Below, piece after piece: positions 43,628 to 52,694 of a stretch of DNA of 64,000 bases (positions within the stretch are counted from its first letter, which is position 1; each line of letters starts with the position of its first letter). Where the stretch lies: assembly GCA_946615905.1 (NCBI GenBank), contig CAMOIE010000003.1:62001-126000 (forward strand). The letters are read 5' to 3'. Under the pieces are notes generated by a model that ran no database searches, was not told the origin of the DNA, and saw only the letters and a list, made by a program, of their open reading frames with translations. Both the position numbers and the translations under genes were made by a program. This DNA is from an uncultured Treponema sp. GTDB taxonomy: Bacteria > Spirochaetota > Spirochaetia > Treponematales > Treponemataceae.

Positions 43628-44665
43628 ATGACATATCAAGAAATTTTGGAGAATGCGCGCACTTGTTCCGGCCCCTGCAAGGCCTGTCCTGTCTGCAACG
43701 GGCGTGCCTGCTCAAACACAATTCCTGGACCTGGCTCTAAGGGAGTCGGAGACACGGCGATCCGCAATTATGATGCCTGGAAGAAAATCCGCATCAACAT
43801 GAATACGATTTCAAAAAACGTCACGCCAGACACTTCATTTGACTTTTTCGGAAAGAATCTTGTCGCCCCGATTCTGGTCGGTCCTGTCGGCGCGATGAAA
43901 CTCCATTACGGCGACAAATACACTGACCTTGAGTACAACGACCTTCTCGTCCGTGCGGCTGCAAAGTCTGGAATCCTTGCTTTTACCGGAGATGGCACGA
44001 ACCCAGATGTCATGAAGGCGGCCTGTCAGGCGATTAAAAACGCCGGCGGTCAGGGAGTTCCGACCGTAAAACCTTGGGACATCAACACGTTGAAAGAAAA
44101 ATTCGCCCTTGTCGCTGACTCAGGCTCTTTTGCTGTTGCGACAGACGTCGATGCTGCAGGCCTTCCATTTTTGCAGAATCTGACACCACCGGCAGGCTCC
44201 AAGACGGTTGAGGAGTTGCACGAGATGATTTCTGCGGCCGGAAAGCCCTACATCATCAAGGGCGTTATGACGGTAGAGGGAGCTTTGGCTGCAAAAGAGG
44301 CCGGGGCAAAGGCGATTGTCGTGAGCAACCATGGCGGCCGGGTCCTTGACCAGTGCCCTTCGACTGCCGAAGTTCTCGAAGAAATCGCGGACGCGGTAGG
44401 CGGTTCGATGATGGTCTTGGTCGATGGCGGACTTCGCACAGGAACTGACATCTTCAAAGCTCTTGCGCTCGGAGCGGACGCTGTTCTGGTCGCCCGCCCC
44501 TATGTAACGGCGGTATACGGCGGAGGAGAGGAGGGCGTCTCCGTGCTGACCCAAAAGCTGACGGCCGAGCTAAAGGACGCGATGAAAATGTGCGGAGTTG
44601 CGACTCTCAAAGAAATCTCAAAGAAAAATCTCTTTGAGCCAAAATCAAGGTTCTTCTCCCTTTAA
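43628..44665 (+). CDS. FMN-dependent alpha-hydroxy-acid oxidising protein
   Basis: FMN-dependent (S)-2-hydroxy-acid dehydrogenase/oxidase family, 345 residues, TIM barrel. APILVGPVGAMKLHY is the entry block, YIIKGVMTVEGALAAKEAGAKAIVVSNHGGRVLDQCPST carries the FMN-phosphate Lys and the catalytic His/Arg region (near residues 215-255), and VLVDGGLRTGTDIFKALALGADAVLVARP the phosphate-binding end. The N-terminus has five cysteines, C13-x3-C17-x2-C20-x2-C23-x4-C28, an unusual extra that may hold an iron-sulfur cluster. Lactate is a plausible substrate but not shown. Divergent from the mgl operon. Confidence 0.85.
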   Translation: MTYQEILENARTCSGPCKACPVCNGRACSNTIPGPGSKGVGDTAIRNYDAWKKIRINMNTISKNVTPDTSFDFFGKNLVAPILVGPVGAMKLHYGDKYTDLEYNDLLVRAAAKSGILAFTGDGTNPDVMKAACQAIKNAGGQGVPTVKPWDINTLKEKFALVADSGSFAVATDVDAAGLPFLQNLTPPAGSKTVEELHEMISAAGKPYIIKGVMTVEGALAAKEAGAKAIVVSNHGGRVLDQCPSTAEVLEEIADAVGGSMMVLVDGGLRTGTDIFKALALGADAVLVARPYVTAVYGGGEEGVSVLTQKLTAELKDAMKMCGVATLKEISKKNLFEPKSRFFSL

Positions 44666-44697
44666 GATTAAAAATCTGTAATGGGGAAAATCCTCTG

Positions 44698-44726
44698 TTG
44701 ACAGCTAGCTTTGTTTGATATAAAAC
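44698..44726 (+). promoter_or_regulatory. rib operon promoter, predicted leaderless
   Basis: Consensus TTGACA (44698-44703), 17-base spacer, TAAAAC (44721-44726; the overlapping TATAAA at 44719 gives a 15-base spacer), then seven bases to the GTG at 44734. No Shine-Dalgarno and no room for an FMN riboswitch. Confidence 0.6.
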
Positions 44727-44733
44727 TAATCTT

Positions 44734-45939
44734 GTGAAAGAAAGTTTTATATCAGACAATTTTTTTTCTGTCTCTAAAGTTGAATCTGACGCGACTTTTA
44801 TGCGTCTGGCGATACAGGAGGCCGTTAAAGCTGAAAGCTTTGCCCATCCCAATCCCCTTGTCGGGGCTGTAATCGTAAAAGACGGGAAGATTTTAGCCTG
44901 TGGCTACCACCACAAATTCGGCGACCTTCATGCAGAGCGAGATGCCCTTAAAAACGCGAAAGAGGCGGGGCTTGATGTCAGTGGGGCAACGATTTACGTC
45001 ACATTGGAACCCTGCTGCCACACAGGAAAGCAGCCGCCATGCACACAGGCAATAATTGAAGCCGGAATAAAAAAAGTCGTAATCGGAAGCCGCGACCCCA
45101 ATCCCCTTGTCGACGGAAAGGGTGTGCATATTCTTGAGAAGGCGGGAATTGAAGTCTGCCAGGATGTCCTCAGGGACGAGTGCGATTCGATAAATCAAGT
45201 TTTCTTTCATTATATCAAGACAAAAACTCCTTACGTCATAATAAAATACGCCTGCTCTGCCGATGGAAAGACCGCCCTTGCAAACGGCCTTTCTTTCCCG
45301 ATTTCAGGGGAGGAATCCCGCAAAAACGTCCACAGGACCCGCTCCAACGTCATGGCCGTAATGACAGGAGTCTCGACTGTCTTAAAAGACGACCCCATGC
45401 TGAACGTCCGCCTCGATGACGGAAAGACTCACCGGCAGCCAGTCAGAATTGTCTGCGACTCAAAATTGCAGATTCCGCTGGACTGCCGCCTTGTAAAGTC
45501 CGCGAAGGAATTCCCCCTGACTGTCGCCTGCCTTGAGCCGACTGATAAAAAATCTTTTGAGAAAAAATCCTCTCTTGAAAAGTCAGGAGCAAAGGTTGTT
45601 TTTGTAAAGCCTGACGCGGACGGAAGACTTGACTTGGGGGATTTGCTTGGAAAGCTCGGTGCGGACGGAATTGACTCAATTTTGGTCGAGTCCGGAGGAA
45701 GACTAAACTCAAGCTTGCTTTTTCATAAGAATCATGACGGAAATCCTTTCCCCCTTGCAGACGAGATTCAGGCCTACATCGCGCCAAAAATCTTAGGTGG
45801 AAGCGGCTTCCATTCCTGCGTGAACGGGGAGGAGCTTGATGATTTGGAAGAAGCGCTTTCTCTTTCAGAGGCAAAAGTCGAAGTCTTTGGAAGCGACGTG
45901 CTTTTGACATACAAAGTTTTGAAAGTTTTTAAAGGATAG
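44734..45939 (+). CDS. ribD: Bifunctional riboflavin deaminase/reductase
   Basis: Second and third steps of riboflavin synthesis. N-terminal cytidine-deaminase-like domain with zinc motif HAERDALKNA and TLEPCCHTGKQPPC, after HPNPLVGAVIVKDG; C-terminal reductase domain with KYACSADGKTALANG, ISGEESRKNVHRTRSNVMAVMTG and LVESGGRLNSSL. 401 residues, standard ~370-400. The GTG start at 44734 gives a 22-residue lead-in before FMRLAIQEA; an ATG at 44800 is possible but would shorten the first helix. First gene of ribD-ribE-ribBA-ribH. Confidence 0.93.
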   Translation: MKESFISDNFFSVSKVESDATFMRLAIQEAVKAESFAHPNPLVGAVIVKDGKILACGYHHKFGDLHAERDALKNAKEAGLDVSGATIYVTLEPCCHTGKQPPCTQAIIEAGIKKVVIGSRDPNPLVDGKGVHILEKAGIEVCQDVLRDECDSINQVFFHYIKTKTPYVIIKYACSADGKTALANGLSFPISGEESRKNVHRTRSNVMAVMTGVSTVLKDDPMLNVRLDDGKTHRQPVRIVCDSKLQIPLDCRLVKSAKEFPLTVACLEPTDKKSFEKKSSLEKSGAKVVFVKPDADGRLDLGDLLGKLGADGIDSILVESGGRLNSSLLFHKNHDGNPFPLADEIQAYIAPKILGGSGFHSCVNGEELDDLEEALSLSEAKVEVFGSDVLLTYKVLKVFKG

Positions 45940-45942
45940 AAA

Positions 45943-46596
45943 ATGTTTACAGGAATAGTCGAGTCGCTAGGAAAAATACTTTCGCTAAAGTCTGATTCAA
46001 TGCAGGTTGAGGCCTCCTTTGCCGGGGAGCTTTCTCTCGGTGATTCTGTCGCCGTGAACGGGGTCTGCCTGACGGCCACAAAATTGACCTCAAATTCTTT
46101 TTGGGCGGACGTAAGCCCCGAGACTTTTTCACGCACTGCCTTTGACTCTCTGAAAGTCGGCAGCCGGGTCAACCTTGAGCGGGCAATGGCTGCGGACGGC
46201 CGCTTTGGCGGTCATATTGTCTCTGGCCACGTTGACGGACGCGGGACATATTCTTCCGCGCAGAAAAAAGGGAATTCCCTTGAGATTTCATTCAAAGTCG
46301 GCCGTGACCTTTCAAAATACATGATAGAGAAAGGCTCTGTCGCAGTTGACGGAATCAGCCTGACTATCGCCCGCATCCAAAAAAATGACTCCGGCGCGAT
46401 TTTCACGCTTGCAGTCATTCCCCACACTTTGGAGAGAACTAGCCTTGCCTTCAAGAATCCGGGTGACAGCGTGAATATTGAGTGCGACCTTGTGGGTAAA
46501 TATATCGAAAACTTTGTGAAAGAGTACGGATTGAGAGATGAGTCTGAAAAAAATCTCTCCGACTTCATGGCCGGAACTTTCACTTCTTTTCATTAA
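45943..46596 (+). CDS. ribE: Riboflavin synthase, alpha subunit
   Basis: Dismutates two 6,7-dimethyl-8-ribityllumazine molecules to riboflavin. 217 residues, two tandem lumazine-binding repeats: MFTGIVESLGKIL, DSVAVNGVCLTATKL and SRVNLERAMAADGRFGGHIVSGHVDG in the first, and GSVAVDGISLTIARI with IPHTLERTSL in the second. Three bases after ribD. Sequence complete, with a ~20-residue C-terminal extension. Confidence 0.95.
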   Translation: MFTGIVESLGKILSLKSDSMQVEASFAGELSLGDSVAVNGVCLTATKLTSNSFWADVSPETFSRTAFDSLKVGSRVNLERAMAADGRFGGHIVSGHVDGRGTYSSAQKKGNSLEISFKVGRDLSKYMIEKGSVAVDGISLTIARIQKNDSGAIFTLAVIPHTLERTSLAFKNPGDSVNIECDLVGKYIENFVKEYGLRDESEKNLSDFMAGTFTSFH

Positions 46597-46615
46597 TATC
46601 AGGAGGTAATTTTAT

Positions 46616-47833
46616 ATGGAAAAAATATACGGAGAATTCTCCACAATCGAGCAGGCCTTGGACGACCTTAAAAATGGTAAGATGATTATGGTCACTGACG
46701 ATGAGAATCGCGAGAACGAGGGGGATATCATCGTTGCCGCCCGCTATGCGACTCCCGAAGTCCTTAACTTTATCGCCCACAAGGCATGCGGCCTGATTTG
46801 TATGCCGGTGAGCCATGAAATCGCCGCCCGGCTGAACTTTTACCCGATGACATCCCAGAACACTGACAACCACGAGACAGCCTTCACTGTCAGCGTTGAT
46901 CACATTGAGACAGGGACCGGAATCTCTGCCTTCGACAGGTCAATGACAGCTATTGCAGTCGCCGATCCTGCCACCAAGGCAAGTGACTTCCGAAGACCTG
47001 GCCACATGTTCCCGCTTGTCGCCGTAAAGGGCGGGGTTTTAAAGCGCGGCGGTCACACCGAGGCTACGACAGACCTCTGCCGCCTGGCAGGCCTTGAGGA
47101 AGCCGGACTTTGCTGTGAGATTATGGGCGAGGACGGACACATGGCTCTTTTGCCGGAGCTTAAAAAAATGTCCGCTGACTGGCAGATGACTTTGATAAAC
47201 ATCGAGCAGCTCAAAGACTACAGAAAGTCACACGAGAATATAATCGAGCGCGTTGCCCAGGCATCATTGCCGACGAAATTCGGAGACTTCACCTTGTACG
47301 GCTACAAAAACCTGATCAACGGCGACCACCACGAGGCTCTTGCCATGGGAGATTTTTCTGACGGAAAGCCCGTGCTAACCCGCGTCCACTCTGAGTGCCT
47401 TACAGGCGACACTTTCTCTTCATTAAAATGCGACTGCGGAGACCAGCTTGCTTCTGCCCTAAAGAAAATCGCTGATGAGGGGAGGGGCGTTTTGGTCTAC
47501 CTGAGCCAGGAGGGAAGGGGAATCGGAATCCTCAACAAAATCCGCGCCTACGCCTTGCAGGACCAGGGCTACGACACCGTTGACGCGAACCTCAAACTCG
47601 GTCTTCCAGAAGATGCCCGCGACTACACCGAGGGTGCCCAGATTCTCAAAGATTTGGGCGTTCAGAAAATCCGCTTGATGACCAACAATCCAAAAAAAAT
47701 CTCAGGTCTTGAAAAATCCCTTCTGGGCCTTGAGATTACCGAGCGGGTCCCGATTGAGATGCCCGTGCAAAAGTACGACCGCTTCTACATGGAGACAAAA
47801 AAGACCCGTATGGGCCACCTGCTGAAAAATTAA
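46616..47833 (+). CDS. ribBA: Bifunctional DHBP synthase / GTP cyclohydrolase II
   Basis: Supplies both branches of riboflavin synthesis. The N-terminal domain (1-200) makes 3,4-dihydroxy-2-butanone-4-phosphate: [15 protein letters not shown] binds metal and substrate, with [11 protein letters not shown] and [15 protein letters not shown]. The C-terminal domain opens the GTP ring: the zinc site is C-x10-C-x-C in [17 protein letters not shown], and [21 protein letters not shown] and MTNNPKK complete it. 405 residues, both halves intact. AGGAGGT upstream; 19 bases after ribE. Confidence 0.96.
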   Translation: MEKIYGEFSTIEQALDDLKNGKMIMVTDDENRENEGDIIVAARYATPEVLNFIAHKACGLICMPVSHEIAARLNFYPMTSQNTDNHETAFTVSVDHIETGTGISAFDRSMTAIAVADPATKASDFRRPGHMFPLVAVKGGVLKRGGHTEATTDLCRLAGLEEAGLCCEIMGEDGHMALLPELKKMSADWQMTLINIEQLKDYRKSHENIIERVAQASLPTKFGDFTLYGYKNLINGDHHEALAMGDFSDGKPVLTRVHSECLTGDTFSSLKCDCGDQLASALKKIADEGRGVLVYLSQEGRGIGILNKIRAYALQDQGYDTVDANLKLGLPEDARDYTEGAQILKDLGVQKIRLMTNNPKKISGLEKSLLGLEITERVPIEMPVQKYDRFYMETKKTRMGHLLKN

Positions 47834-47841
47834 ATGACAGC

Positions 47842-47922
47842 CACGCGGATTGGCTCGCCGCTAACGCGGCTCGCTTTTATAAAGCTAACGTGAGCGACGT
47901 TAGTCGCGAACAAATCCGTGTG
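47842..47922 (+). repeat. Three-way-junction-like palindromic element between ribBA and ribH
   Basis: Outer arms CACGCGGATT (47842-47851) and AATCCGTGTG (47913-47922) pair over 10 bp with one G-U; inside are hairpins GCCGC-TAAC-GCGGC (47857-47870) and CTAACGT-GAGCG-ACGTTAG (47885-47903). It does not carry the FMN-riboswitch conserved segments. It shares GCTAACG words with the murC-yicC hairpin. It ends 40 bases before the ribH ATG. Confidence 0.6.
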
Positions 47923-47962
47923 ATAAAGTAAAGTGGAAAAACTTAACTAACAGGAGAAATAT

Positions 47963-48439
47963 ATGAAGATTATCGAAGGAAAACTGGTTGCGGCCGACAA
48001 GAACGGCTCCAAGATGAAGGTCGCCATTGTCGCGGCCCGTTTTAACGAATTTATCGTGTCAAAGCTGATTGAGGGAGCGCGTGACGGACTTTTGCGCCAC
48101 GACATTCCTGAGGAAAACTTGACTCTCTGCTGGGTTCCGGGGGCATTTGAGATTCCTGTCGCCGCGAAGCACTTGGCGGAAAGCAAAAAGTATGACGCGA
48201 TTATCGCCCTCGGTGCCGTTATCCGAGGCTCTACAAGCCACTATGACTATGTTTGCGCTGAGGTGTCAAAGGGAATCGCCCAGGTCAGCATGAATACGGG
48301 GCTTCCGGTCATGTTCGGAGTCCTTACGACTGACACGATTCAGCAGGCTATTGAGAGGGCAGGCACAAAGGCCGGAAACAAGGGCTATGAGTGCGCCTTG
48401 GGTGCAATCGAGATGGTCAACATGATAAAGGAAATCTAG
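47963..48439 (+). CDS. ribH: 6,7-dimethyl-8-ribityllumazine synthase
   Basis: Condenses the RibD product with the RibB product to form the lumazine; usually a 60-mer shell or pentamer. 158 residues. [37 protein letters not shown] (substrate-binding and the oligomer-contact loop) and [24 protein letters not shown] (catalytic His region) are all present. ATG after CAGGAG. It closes the rib operon and is separated from ribBA by a structured 129-base gap. Confidence 0.96.
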   Translation: MKIIEGKLVAADKNGSKMKVAIVAARFNEFIVSKLIEGARDGLLRHDIPEENLTLCWVPGAFEIPVAAKHLAESKKYDAIIALGAVIRGSTSHYDYVCAEVSKGIAQVSMNTGLPVMFGVLTTDTIQQAIERAGTKAGNKGYECALGAIEMVNMIKEI

Positions 48440-48458
48440 GATTATAAAGGTGCTACGA

Positions 48459-48481
48459 TGCTATGCGGTCAACGCATAGCA
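48459..48481. terminator. Hairpin between convergent ribH and the HTH-EIIA gene
   Basis: Perfect 9-bp stem TGCTATGCG (48459-48467) with CGCATAGCA (48473-48481), 5-base loop GTCAA, flanked by a further GTGC/GCAC pair. No U-tract, so factor-independent termination is uncertain. Confidence 0.45.
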
Positions 48482-48501
48482 CGGGGCACGGTGGAAAATT
48501 T

Positions 48502-49152
48502 CTATTCTTTTGTCAAAAGCTCGTAGGCTTCAAGCGGACTTGTGCTGTTCAAAAGGGCTTCTCTCAGCTCCTTGTCCTTCAGCTTCGCGCTGAAAAAGCT
48601 CAAAGTCTTGAGGTAGTAGGCGTGCTGGTTGTGGGCGGCCGCAATCATAATCAGTATGCGGACAGGAATATCATCGATTGTCTGGAAGTCAATAATCTCA
48701 TTCTTGCAGATTCCGACTGACATAACCAAGTCTGTCACGCTTGAGAGGCGGACATGGGGAATCGCGATTCCGCGTCCTACCGCCGTTGACATGAGTTCCT
48801 CTCTTTTGAGGATTTCTGTGATCAACTCTTTCTCAAATTTAATCTGGGGAGCAGTTGAGAGGTTTTCAGCAAGCTCTACAAGGGCATCGTGCTTTGTAAC
48901 GTGGTTGATGTAGACTATCCGCTCTGGCGAGAGAATATTCTTTACACGGACGATTGACTCATCTTCTGCAGGTTTTGCCGGCGCGGACAGCCGCTCGTTT
49001 ACCCATTTTTCGATTTCAGTCCTCTTGAATCTCCAGACTGTACCGATTTTTCCAGCCGGAATCTCGCCTTTTTGTGCCCAATCGTAAACTGTGCGCTCTG
49101 AGACACGAAGATATTTTGCCACTTCTTCTATTGTTAAGATGTCGTCTTCCAT
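48502..49152 (-). CDS. HTH domain fused to a PTS EIIA(Ntr)-type domain
   Basis: 216 residues. Residues 1-60 are an excisionase/MerR-type winged helix (LTIEEVAKYLRVSERTVYDWAQKGEIPAGKIGTVWRF region); residues ~70-216 are a PTS EIIA domain of the nitrogen/fructose class with the phospho-acceptor His in AIPHVRLSSV and the C-terminal HAYYLKTLSFFSAKLKD. This pairs a DNA-binding module with a phosphorylatable sensor, so a phosphorylation-dependent regulator is likely (inference). GAGG lies before the ATG. No other PTS gene is in the window. Confidence 0.88.
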   Translation of the reverse strand: MEDDILTIEEVAKYLRVSERTVYDWAQKGEIPAGKIGTVWRFKRTEIEKWVNERLSAPAKPAEDESIVRVKNILSPERIVYINHVTKHDALVELAENLSTAPQIKFEKELITEILKREELMSTAVGRGIAIPHVRLSSVTDLVMSVGICKNEIIDFQTIDDIPVRILIMIAAAHNQHAYYLKTLSFFSAKLKDKELREALLNSTSPLEAYELLTKE

Positions 49153-49387
49153 TATAAACCTCGTCTTCTTTTGACAGATTGTTTTTTATCTTCTCTTTTT
49201 TTTACATATTTTGCAAACATTACGTTTGTTTGTCAATCAGTGTGAATTATAAAGTCAGAATTATGCAAAAAATAGCAGAATTTTACTGATTTTTTTGTTT
49301 TTTTTCGTGAAAGATGTTGAGAATGTTTTTTACAATACGGGGACTCTTTCCCCTTGAATCTTGAGTTTTTACGCTCATTATTATAAC

Positions 49388-50569
49388 ATGTTTTCCGTCA
49401 TGACAAAAAAATTATCCTTTATAATTTGGCTTTGCGCAGTGCTCTGCCTTCTTTATTGTATTCTTGCAAGCAGACCTCTTGGAAAGGAACTGCATTTTAC
49501 TTCCGTTTGGACTGTTTCTTCAGAGCCTAAAACTGAATTTTTCCCCGACTTGATGAATGATTCTTCTGTTGCTGGTGAAGCTGAAAATAAAAAGGCCCCT
49601 GCAAAAAAAACACCTTCTGCGACCGAGGGTGCAGGGGAGGCGGACTCTAAAATAGACTTTTCAAATGCCATTCCTTTTAAAATGGCTCAGAATTTGGGAT
49701 ATTTTACACCCGATGGGAAAGTCCTTTCAAATATTTCTTTCCCATATAAGGCTGCGATTTCCGCTGACTCCTACGCTGTCTACGGAATGGACAACGAGAC
49801 TATCGACATTTTTTCTCCCGACGGCAGCAAGTCCGGCCAGATTGACCGCCCTGGCTTTTTGTTCTTTCACGGGAAGGACAAATTTCTCCTTTTGCCGGGC
49901 GGAGCTTCATTTGCTGAACTTGAAGACTCTGGAAAAATCAAATGGATTTATGAATACACGGCTCCACTGACGGCTCTTTCTTCTTCTGAGTCTGCGGTCA
50001 TAGCGGGGTATGCCGATGGAAAATTGATTACATTTGACCATGATGGAAAAATTGACCAGGAGCTAACCCCGTCAGGCAGCGACTATCCTGTAATTTTAGG
50101 GGCGGCTGTCTCAAAGAGTGGAGACAAAATTGCAGCCCTCTGCGGTCAGGGCGGCCAGCGTTTTATCATTGCGGAAAAAATCAAGGGACATACGGAAATC
50201 ACCTTTCATGAGTATATGGAAAAGCCTCTATCTCGGCAGGTTTTAATCGCCTTTAAAGATGATGAGTCAGCGGTTTACTACGATACTGAGGGAGGGCTTA
50301 AGATTGCGGGTACAAAAAACAAAAAGTCCGACTTGCTTCCTCTCAAGGGGAGAATCCTTTCAATTCAGGAGTCTGACACAAAGGACGGAAACGTTTACGT
50401 ACTCAGTCGCAATGATTCTGAATATACGGTGACCGCCGTTGAGCCATTTTCTGTCAATGCAGGCTCTTTTTCCTTCAAGGCGACCACCGCCTGCCTGACT
50501 GTCAAAAAAGGTTCTCTTTACGTGGGGCGTGACGGTCAGATATCGAGAATAGACGTTTCATACAAATAA
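49388..50569 (+). CDS. Membrane-anchored beta-propeller-like protein
   Basis: 393 residues from the ATG at 49388 (ATG at 49400 and an upstream TTG are alternatives; none has a Shine-Dalgarno, and TATTAT/TATAAC boxes lie just before). A single N-terminal helix (LSFIIWLCAVLCLLYCILA) anchors an Ala/Pro/Lys-rich linker (~55-85) and a repeat-rich beta domain with blade-like segments (GKVLSNISFPYKAAIS, YADGKLITFDHDGKIDQEL, VSKSGDKIAALCGQGG). WD40/PQQ-like propeller by pattern; function unknown. Followed 10 bases later by the M23-like gene, so the two probably work at the envelope together. Confidence 0.65.
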   Translation: MFSVMTKKLSFIIWLCAVLCLLYCILASRPLGKELHFTSVWTVSSEPKTEFFPDLMNDSSVAGEAENKKAPAKKTPSATEGAGEADSKIDFSNAIPFKMAQNLGYFTPDGKVLSNISFPYKAAISADSYAVYGMDNETIDIFSPDGSKSGQIDRPGFLFFHGKDKFLLLPGGASFAELEDSGKIKWIYEYTAPLTALSSSESAVIAGYADGKLITFDHDGKIDQELTPSGSDYPVILGAAVSKSGDKIAALCGQGGQRFIIAEKIKGHTEITFHEYMEKPLSRQVLIAFKDDESAVYYDTEGGLKIAGTKNKKSDLLPLKGRILSIQESDTKDGNVYVLSRNDSEYTVTAVEPFSVNAGSFSFKATTACLTVKKGSLYVGRDGQISRIDVSYK

Positions 50570-50579
50570 GGATTCAAAA

Positions 50580-51455
50580 ATGCAAAAGATGAATAAAAAT
50601 AATATCGTAAAATTCGCCCTGTTTTTTGTTTTTACCTCAAGTCTTTTTGCCTTTGACTGGCCGCAGAATGAAATTCTTTCTGATTCCTTCCATTCATATT
50701 TTGGCCAAAATCGGGGGATGACTGTCAGCCCATCGCTGATTTTCTCTGATTCCGCAGATATAAAGGCCGCTGATGACGGACGGGTTCTTGTTGTAATAGG
50801 TGAACACGGAGACTCTGACGGACTTTTTGAAAGCACTCTCGGAAACGCCGTGGTTATAGCCCATAAGGACAACCTTCTGACTGTCTACGCAAATCTCGAC
50901 GAGGAAAGTCAGACTGACCGGGAAAAACTGACGGACGTGAAAAGTGGAGATGATCTCGGAATGTGCGGCTCTTCCGGCTGGCAGCATGGGGAATCCTGCC
51001 TTGAATTTCAGGTTGTTGACACAAAAAATAAGACTTTTGTAAATCCACGTATCCTTATGCCTAGAATCGGACGGGAGCTTTCATTAAATATTGAAAATCC
51101 TTACGTAAAGTCAAAGGCAGGAGAGGATGCTTCTTTGTTGGTTCAAAAGCGTCTGCCTTCTGGAACTTACTTGGTTTACCGCAAACGGCAGAAAATTGCC
51201 ATGCCATATAAGACTTCTCTTTTTATAAACGGGGCCGTGGTTGAGACAATCACCTTTGATACGATTCAGGCCGTAAAAGGGCGTCTTTGCCTTGTCGGAA
51301 AGAACGCTTATCCCTTTGATTTGGTTTACCCAGATTCAAAGAGACAGCTTGTCGGAGCTGTGATATTTCCAAAGGGAAACGACAAACTGACTATTTCTGT
51401 GACCGATATTCTCGGAAAAGAGTTCGCCTTGACTTATACAGTCCAGGCTTGGTAA
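50580..51455 (+). CDS. Secreted M23/LytM-like protein, zinc ligands lost
   Basis: 291 residues, signal peptide to about residue 24 (ALFFVFTSSLFA). Residues ~60-165 follow the LytM fold: IKAADDGRVLVV, LGNAVVIAHKDNLLTVYANL, VKSGDDLGMCGSSGWQHGESCLEFQV and the closing VNPR. In active M23 enzymes the last block is GpHLHFEV; here the two histidines are C140 and E142, the YAHL histidine is N105, and no HxxxD motif is present. Likely a non-catalytic regulator or wall-binding protein, as with EnvC/NlpD-type LytM proteins. Starts 10 bases after the propeller gene. Confidence 0.75.
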   Translation: MQKMNKNNIVKFALFFVFTSSLFAFDWPQNEILSDSFHSYFGQNRGMTVSPSLIFSDSADIKAADDGRVLVVIGEHGDSDGLFESTLGNAVVIAHKDNLLTVYANLDEESQTDREKLTDVKSGDDLGMCGSSGWQHGESCLEFQVVDTKNKTFVNPRILMPRIGRELSLNIENPYVKSKAGEDASLLVQKRLPSGTYLVYRKRQKIAMPYKTSLFINGAVVETITFDTIQAVKGRLCLVGKNAYPFDLVYPDSKRQLVGAVIFPKGNDKLTISVTDILGKEFALTYTVQAW

Positions 51456-51482
51456 CTCTTTTATTAAGCGTTTAATTTATTT

Positions 51483-52694
51483 CTAGTTGAAATATTCTTC
51501 GCCTGTTCCGTATTTTTCAACTACGAAATCGATGTCCTTGTCGCCGCGTCCGCTTAAATTTACAAGAATTGACTTTTTCGGATTCTCTCTTGCGTATTTC
51601 ATTCCGAATGCGACGGCATGGCTTGATTCAAGGGCCGGGATTATGCCCTCGTAGCGGCAGAGCTTGTAGAAGGCCTCAAGACATTCCTTGTCGTTTGCCG
51701 TAGTGTATGTTACGCGACCTGTATCCTTGAGCATACAGTGTTCAGGACCGCTTCCAGGATAGTCGAGCCCTGAGGCGATTGAGTAGACCGGAGCCGGGTT
51801 GCCGTTTTCGTCTGTGAGCAAATATGTGCGCATTCCGTGAAGGACTCCTTCCTTGCCATAAGAAAGTGAGCAGGCATGGTCTCCGAGCTGGAGTGAGCGG
51901 CCGCTAGGCTCTACGCCGTACAAGGCCACGTCCTCGTCCTGGATAAAGCCTGAGAAAATTCCCATGGCGTTGGAGCCACCGCCCACGCAGGCTGTTACCG
52001 CGTCAGGAAGCTCCCCTGTCATCTCCAAAAACTGCTCGCGAGCCTCGACTCCGACCACGTGCTGAAAGTCGCGCACCATCATCGGAAAAGGATGAGGCCC
52101 CATGACAGAGCCGATGCAGTAAAGAGTGTTGACAGGATCCTTTAGGTATGCGGCAAAGGCTGCGTCAACGGCTTCTTTCAAAGTTTTCTGCCCATCAGTC
52201 GCCGGAACAACGTTCGCTCCCAAAAGCTTCATTCTCACAACGTTAGGGTGCTGCTTTGCTATGTCAACCTCGCCCATGTAGATGTCGCACTCAAGGCCGA
52301 AGTAAGCGGCCGCCGTGGCAAGGGCTACTCCGTGCTGGCCTGCCCCGGTCTCAGCGATGACCTTTTTCTTTCCCATGTATTTTGCAAGAAGGACTTCGCC
52401 CATGCAGTGGTTGAGCTTGTGCGCTCCTGAATGGTTCAAGTCCTCGCGCTTGAGGTAGATGCGGCCGCCGCAGGCTTCGCTCAAGCGCTTGCAGTAGTAG
52501 ACCGGGGTCGGCCGCCCCTGAAAGTGCTTTCTGATTGAGCGCAGCTCGTTTATAAAGTCATGTGATTTTGAGATTTTAAAATACGCTTCGTTTATCCGGT
52601 TCATTTCGGCCTGAAGCTCGTCCGAAATAAAAGAGCCTCCCCATTTGCCGAAAAATCCCTTTTCGTCCGGGAACTGCTTCAAATAATCTTTCAT
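51483..52694 (-). CDS. trpB: Tryptophan synthase beta chain, stand-alone
   Basis: PLP enzyme that joins indole and serine to tryptophan. 403 residues, TrpB1-like. The PLP lysine lies in [19 protein letters not shown], the catalytic Glu in [13 protein letters not shown], the phosphate loop is [10 protein letters not shown], and [12 protein letters not shown] and [10 protein letters not shown] complete it. No trpA or other trp gene lies nearby, so it may use scavenged indole or act as a serine/tryptophan salvage enzyme (inference). AAGGAG precedes the ATG. Upstream CCGTAT/ATACGG dyad (52727-52732 and 52743-52748) could be an operator. Confidence 0.93.
   Translation of the reverse strand: MKDYLKQFPDEKGFFGKWGGSFISDELQAEMNRINEAYFKISKSHDFINELRSIRKHFQGRPTPVYYCKRLSEACGGRIYLKREDLNHSGAHKLNHCMGEVLLAKYMGKKKVIAETGAGQHGVALATAAAYFGLECDIYMGEVDIAKQHPNVVRMKLLGANVVPATDGQKTLKEAVDAAFAAYLKDPVNTLYCIGSVMGPHPFPMMVRDFQHVVGVEAREQFLEMTGELPDAVTACVGGGSNAMGIFSGFIQDEDVALYGVEPSGRSLQLGDHACSLSYGKEGVLHGMRTYLLTDENGNPAPVYSIASGLDYPGSGPEHCMLKDTGRVTYTTANDKECLEAFYKLCRYEGIIPALESSHAVAFGMKYARENPKKSILVNLSGRGDKDIDFVVEKYGTGEEYFN

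Noticed and set aside
44666..44733. FMN riboswitch before ribD
   Set aside because: The gap is only 68 bases, too short, and no conserved FMN-aptamer segment is visible there or in the ribBA-ribH gap.
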